Of a stretch of DNA of 7,809 nucleotides, positions 6,061-7,809 are shown piece by piece (within the stretch, counting starts at the first letter, position 1; every line of letters starts with the position of its first letter). The stretch spans positions 1 to 7,809 of the forward strand of contig CAJBPC010000153.1 of the NCBI GenBank assembly GCA_903957405.1, given 5' to 3'. The DNA comes from an uncultured bacterium. Lineage in GTDB: Bacteria > Bacteroidota > Bacteroidia > Chitinophagales > Chitinophagaceae. The translations under genes and the position numbers were made by a program. The notes under the pieces were generated by a model. It was not told where the DNA came from and did not search any database. It saw nothing but the letters and a program-made list of their open reading frames with translations.

Positions 6061-7506
6061 CTAGTTGCCCATCTCCCGGAGGTTGATCTCAAGCTCGTTG
6101 TCCCATCCTGCACGGATATTGAGTTTTTGTTTTCCGGGCACTATCCTCTCCGGCTGCAGTTTCTTCCAGTAGTTCCCGGTGTCCCATTTGCCATTGCGGT
6201 TCCGATCGAAAAGAATCCGGAATTCATACTCCCCGGGTCGGAAGAGCTTGTATTGGTATCGGGTGCGGAGTAATGGTTCTGTTCGTTCCAGCCGCTCATC
6301 CTTGTAGATCAGTAGAACGGGTCTTGACGTAGTGTCAAGATTGGTGACGCGTACATTGAGGCTGCCGTAATCACTCTCCTTCTTCGTTTCGAACTTGATG
6401 GTATCAGTCCTGGTGGTGTAGTTGCCAGCTGTATCCATCGCGAAATCCTTGGAAACAATGAGCCTGTACTTGCTTCCTTCCAGCCAGCGGTGGGATAAGG
6501 TCAGTTTTTTCATGGTGCTGTCTGGCTGGACATGGAACGGCATCAGGGGTTTGAAATCTTCGCCGGTGAGTGAAATCCTGGAGGTATCGAAAGACTTGAG
6601 CTTGCTTTCGAACGTAAGGATAAGGTCGTTGAGAATGTCCTGTTTTTCAGCTTCGAGGCTTGTTGCGAATCTGAGTCTTTTGTCATCTTTATTTCTGACT
6701 GTCGGGGTGGGTCCGCTACCGGTGGGGGTTTTTTTCTGCACATCCGGTTCCTCCGTGAACGCATACAGCGTAATCTCATTCGGCTGGTTTGCCGTGACGG
6801 CACTGTCGAAAAAGCCCAGGTATTCAGATTTCTGGTCATATTTTAACCCTCCGTCAGCGTCTTTGAGTGCGAATATCCTGTATGTCCCTGGCGCGAGATA
6901 TCGGAAAGTAAAATCCCCGTTGCTTTTTGTCCGGGTAGTGTAGCGGGGCTTTTCCTTTGCCACTGCTGAATCGTCAGGATTTCGGTGCAATATGACGGTG
7001 ATGAGGCTGTCGGTTTTTCCGGTTTCGGCATAAAAGACCCTGCCTGTGATGAGGCCACTATCGATTGTCGGACCCGTGGAGAAGACATACGTGAAATCAC
7101 GAAGTGAATTATTTTCATTGATATCTTTTATCGCATCTCCGAAATCAATGCTATAGGTGGTGTTGGGTTCGAGGGTATCCTTGATCTTTATGCTGACATT
7201 GCGGAGCTTTCCCTCCGCCTGTGGTTTGACTTTTGGCACGGGGGAATACTCCAATTTCTCGAATGGGTTATCGAGTTGGATATACTCGTTGAATTCGATG
7301 TTGATGCGATTGCCTTTGAAGTTAGTTGTAAAGCCAGCCGGCTCCGCTTTGACCAGGACAGGCGGCAGGGTATCTCTGGGACCACCAGTTGGCGGGAGCG
7401 GCTGACCGCAAGATCCGGCGAACAGGATGAAGATGAAGCAGATGGCAATTCCTGCCAGGAATAGTGATCTCAACCTTTTTAGAGCAAATTTCGTGAAACT
7501 TTGCAT
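6061..7506 (-). CDS. Ig-like and carboxypeptidase-regulatory-like domain lipoprotein
   Basis: A 481-residue predicted lipoprotein. A basic N-terminus (K10, R11, R13) and a hydrophobic stretch (about 15-29) lead to a lipobox-like A-G-S-C with Cys33, so it should be lipid-anchored in the envelope. Next is P-P-T-G-G-P-R-D-T-L-P-P (38-49), the hallmark start of Bacteroidota proteins with a SbsA/Big_5-type Ig-like domain (about 45-145, ending in YVFSTGPTIDSG). A CarboxypepD_reg/Cna-B-like beta-sandwich follows (about 150-250; NGDFTFRYLAPGTYRIFAL at 196-214), then a spacer rich in Pro, Thr and Lys (about 253-275), a second Ig-like region (about 285-372) and a C-terminal beta domain with D-R-N-R-N-G-K-W-D-T-G (434-444), which resembles a calcium-binding loop. 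The role is unknown; surface or cell-envelope structure is inferred. A TTG start at 7539 would add 11 residues, but ATG 7506 gives a normal signal peptide. It leads the transcript containing recR. Confidence 0.85.
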   Translation of the reverse strand: MQSFTKFALKRLRSLFLAGIAICFIFILFAGSCGQPLPPTGGPRDTLPPVLVKAEPAGFTTNFKGNRINIEFNEYIQLDNPFEKLEYSPVPKVKPQAEGKLRNVSIKIKDTLEPNTTYSIDFGDAIKDINENNSLRDFTYVFSTGPTIDSGLITGRVFYAETGKTDSLITVILHRNPDDSAVAKEKPRYTTRTKSNGDFTFRYLAPGTYRIFALKDADGGLKYDQKSEYLGFFDSAVTANQPNEITLYAFTEEPDVQKKTPTGSGPTPTVRNKDDKRLRFATSLEAEKQDILNDLILTFESKLKSFDTSRISLTGEDFKPLMPFHVQPDSTMKKLTLSHRWLEGSKYRLIVSKDFAMDTAGNYTTRTDTIKFETKKESDYGSLNVRVTNLDTTSRPVLLIYKDERLERTEPLLRTRYQYKLFRPGEYEFRILFDRNRNGKWDTGNYWKKLQPERIVPGKQKLNIRAGWDNELEINLREMGN

Positions 7507-7582
7507 CCTGCTTTCATTGTATCGAAAATTTCCCAACAATTGTCACCATTGTCCGTTGTATCACCAGACAAACTACTTCAGT
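7507..7582. promoter_or_regulatory. Divergent intergenic region with ATTGT-type repeats
   Basis: This gap separates the lipoprotein/recR unit (minus) from the SRPBCC gene (plus), so both promoters should be here. It contains a near-perfect tandem 9-mer, ACAATTGTC and ACCATTGTC (7536-7553; 8 of 9 match), of which ACAATTGT is itself an 8-bp palindrome. The core RTTGT occurs four times in the same orientation (7516, 7539, 7548, 7555). This could be an operator. I could not find a clean TAnnTTTG promoter for either side; the nearest on the minus strand, TAGTTTG, is one base short. Confidence 0.3.
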
Positions 7583-7809
7583 ATGGGTGTACATATGTTT
7601 AAAAAGGCGCAAAAAGTGCCTGTGAGTCTTGATGTAGCGTGGGATTTCTTTTCGCATCCTAAGAACCTGGCAGTCATGACCCCATCATACCTGAACCTCA
7701 AACTGACCAATCCGCTTTTCGGGGATGAGATGTATGCTGGGCAAGTCATCACGTACAACGTAAAACCGATATTGGGCATTCCGATGTTCTGGATGACAGA
7801 GATCACGCA
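7583..7809 (+). CDS. SRPBCC (START/Bet v1-like) family protein, 3' end outside window
   Basis: The first 75 codons of a gene that runs off the right edge. The translation shows the start typical of a SRPBCC ligand-binding family, often annotated as polyketide cyclase/dehydrase-like or cell-division-inhibitor-like: a short basic strand, P-V-S-L-D-V-A-W-D-F-F-S-H-P-K-N-L (13-29), M-T-P (32-34), and G-Q-V-I-T-Y-N-V-K-P-I-L-G-I-P (53-67) followed by W-M-T-E-I-T. Such proteins are about 150-160 residues long, have a hydrophobic cavity and are presumed to bind small ligands; a specific role cannot be given. ATG 7583 (MGVHMFKKAQ) and ATG 7595 (MFKKAQ) are in frame, neither has a Shine-Dalgarno sequence, and the choice is uncertain. 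It is divergent from the lipoprotein gene. Confidence 0.8.
   Translation, partial: MGVHMFKKAQKVPVSLDVAWDFFSHPKNLAVMTPSYLNLKLTNPLFGDEMYAGQVITYNVKPILGIPMFWMTEIT

Noticed and set aside
6422..6943. 173-codon plus-strand ORF opposite the lipoprotein gene
   Set aside because: It is antisense to a gene with a clear lipobox and domain pattern; its Ser/Leu/Val-rich translation is typical of a reverse-complement shadow.

Overview
The window reads as ordinary chromosomal DNA from a member of the Bacteroidota, most likely the Chitinophagales. The reasons are the DUF4286 protein, the split MetH, the TGG-x-x-D-x-x-PP lipoprotein with Ig-like and carboxypeptidase-regulatory-like domains, a TAnnTTTG-type promoter, and starts without clear Shine-Dalgarno sequences. 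No mobile element, CRISPR array, tRNA or rRNA was seen.

Layout, left to right. Bases 1-208 hold no gene that I can support, but carry two perfect 9-bp inverted repeats and one consensus DnaA box. A small DUF4286 protein (minus strand, 209-514) diverges from exodeoxyribonuclease III (plus strand, 589-1356). ExoIII converges on the cobalamin-dependent methionine synthase locus (minus strand, 1412-5220). This locus is two genes: an N-terminal homocysteine S-methyltransferase protein, and a C-terminal protein with the folate, cap, B12 and reactivation domains. Upstream are a 207-bp leader and promoter region, then recR (5428-6045), then an Ig-like/CarboxypepD-like lipoprotein (6061-7506) only 15 bp before recR. 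At the right edge a SRPBCC-family gene starts on the plus strand and runs off the window.

How the genes work together. The two MetH halves together should carry out one reaction: homocysteine plus methyl-tetrahydrofolate to methionine. The lipoprotein and recR probably share a transcript. ExoIII and RecR are both DNA-repair proteins but are not in one operon.

The most interesting point is at the MetH split. Near the end of the first gene lies an in-frame A_AAA_AAG heptamer, followed after 8 nt by a 5-bp hairpin. A -1 shift there enters exactly the reading frame of the second gene, and that frame is open across the 86-bp spacer. The two genes could therefore also give a fused MetH by programmed frameshifting, although the linker this would make looks non-conserved. 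The metH leader, with a promoter-proximal hairpin and a competing third arm, is the second point of interest. I found no clear sign of an undescribed multi-gene system.
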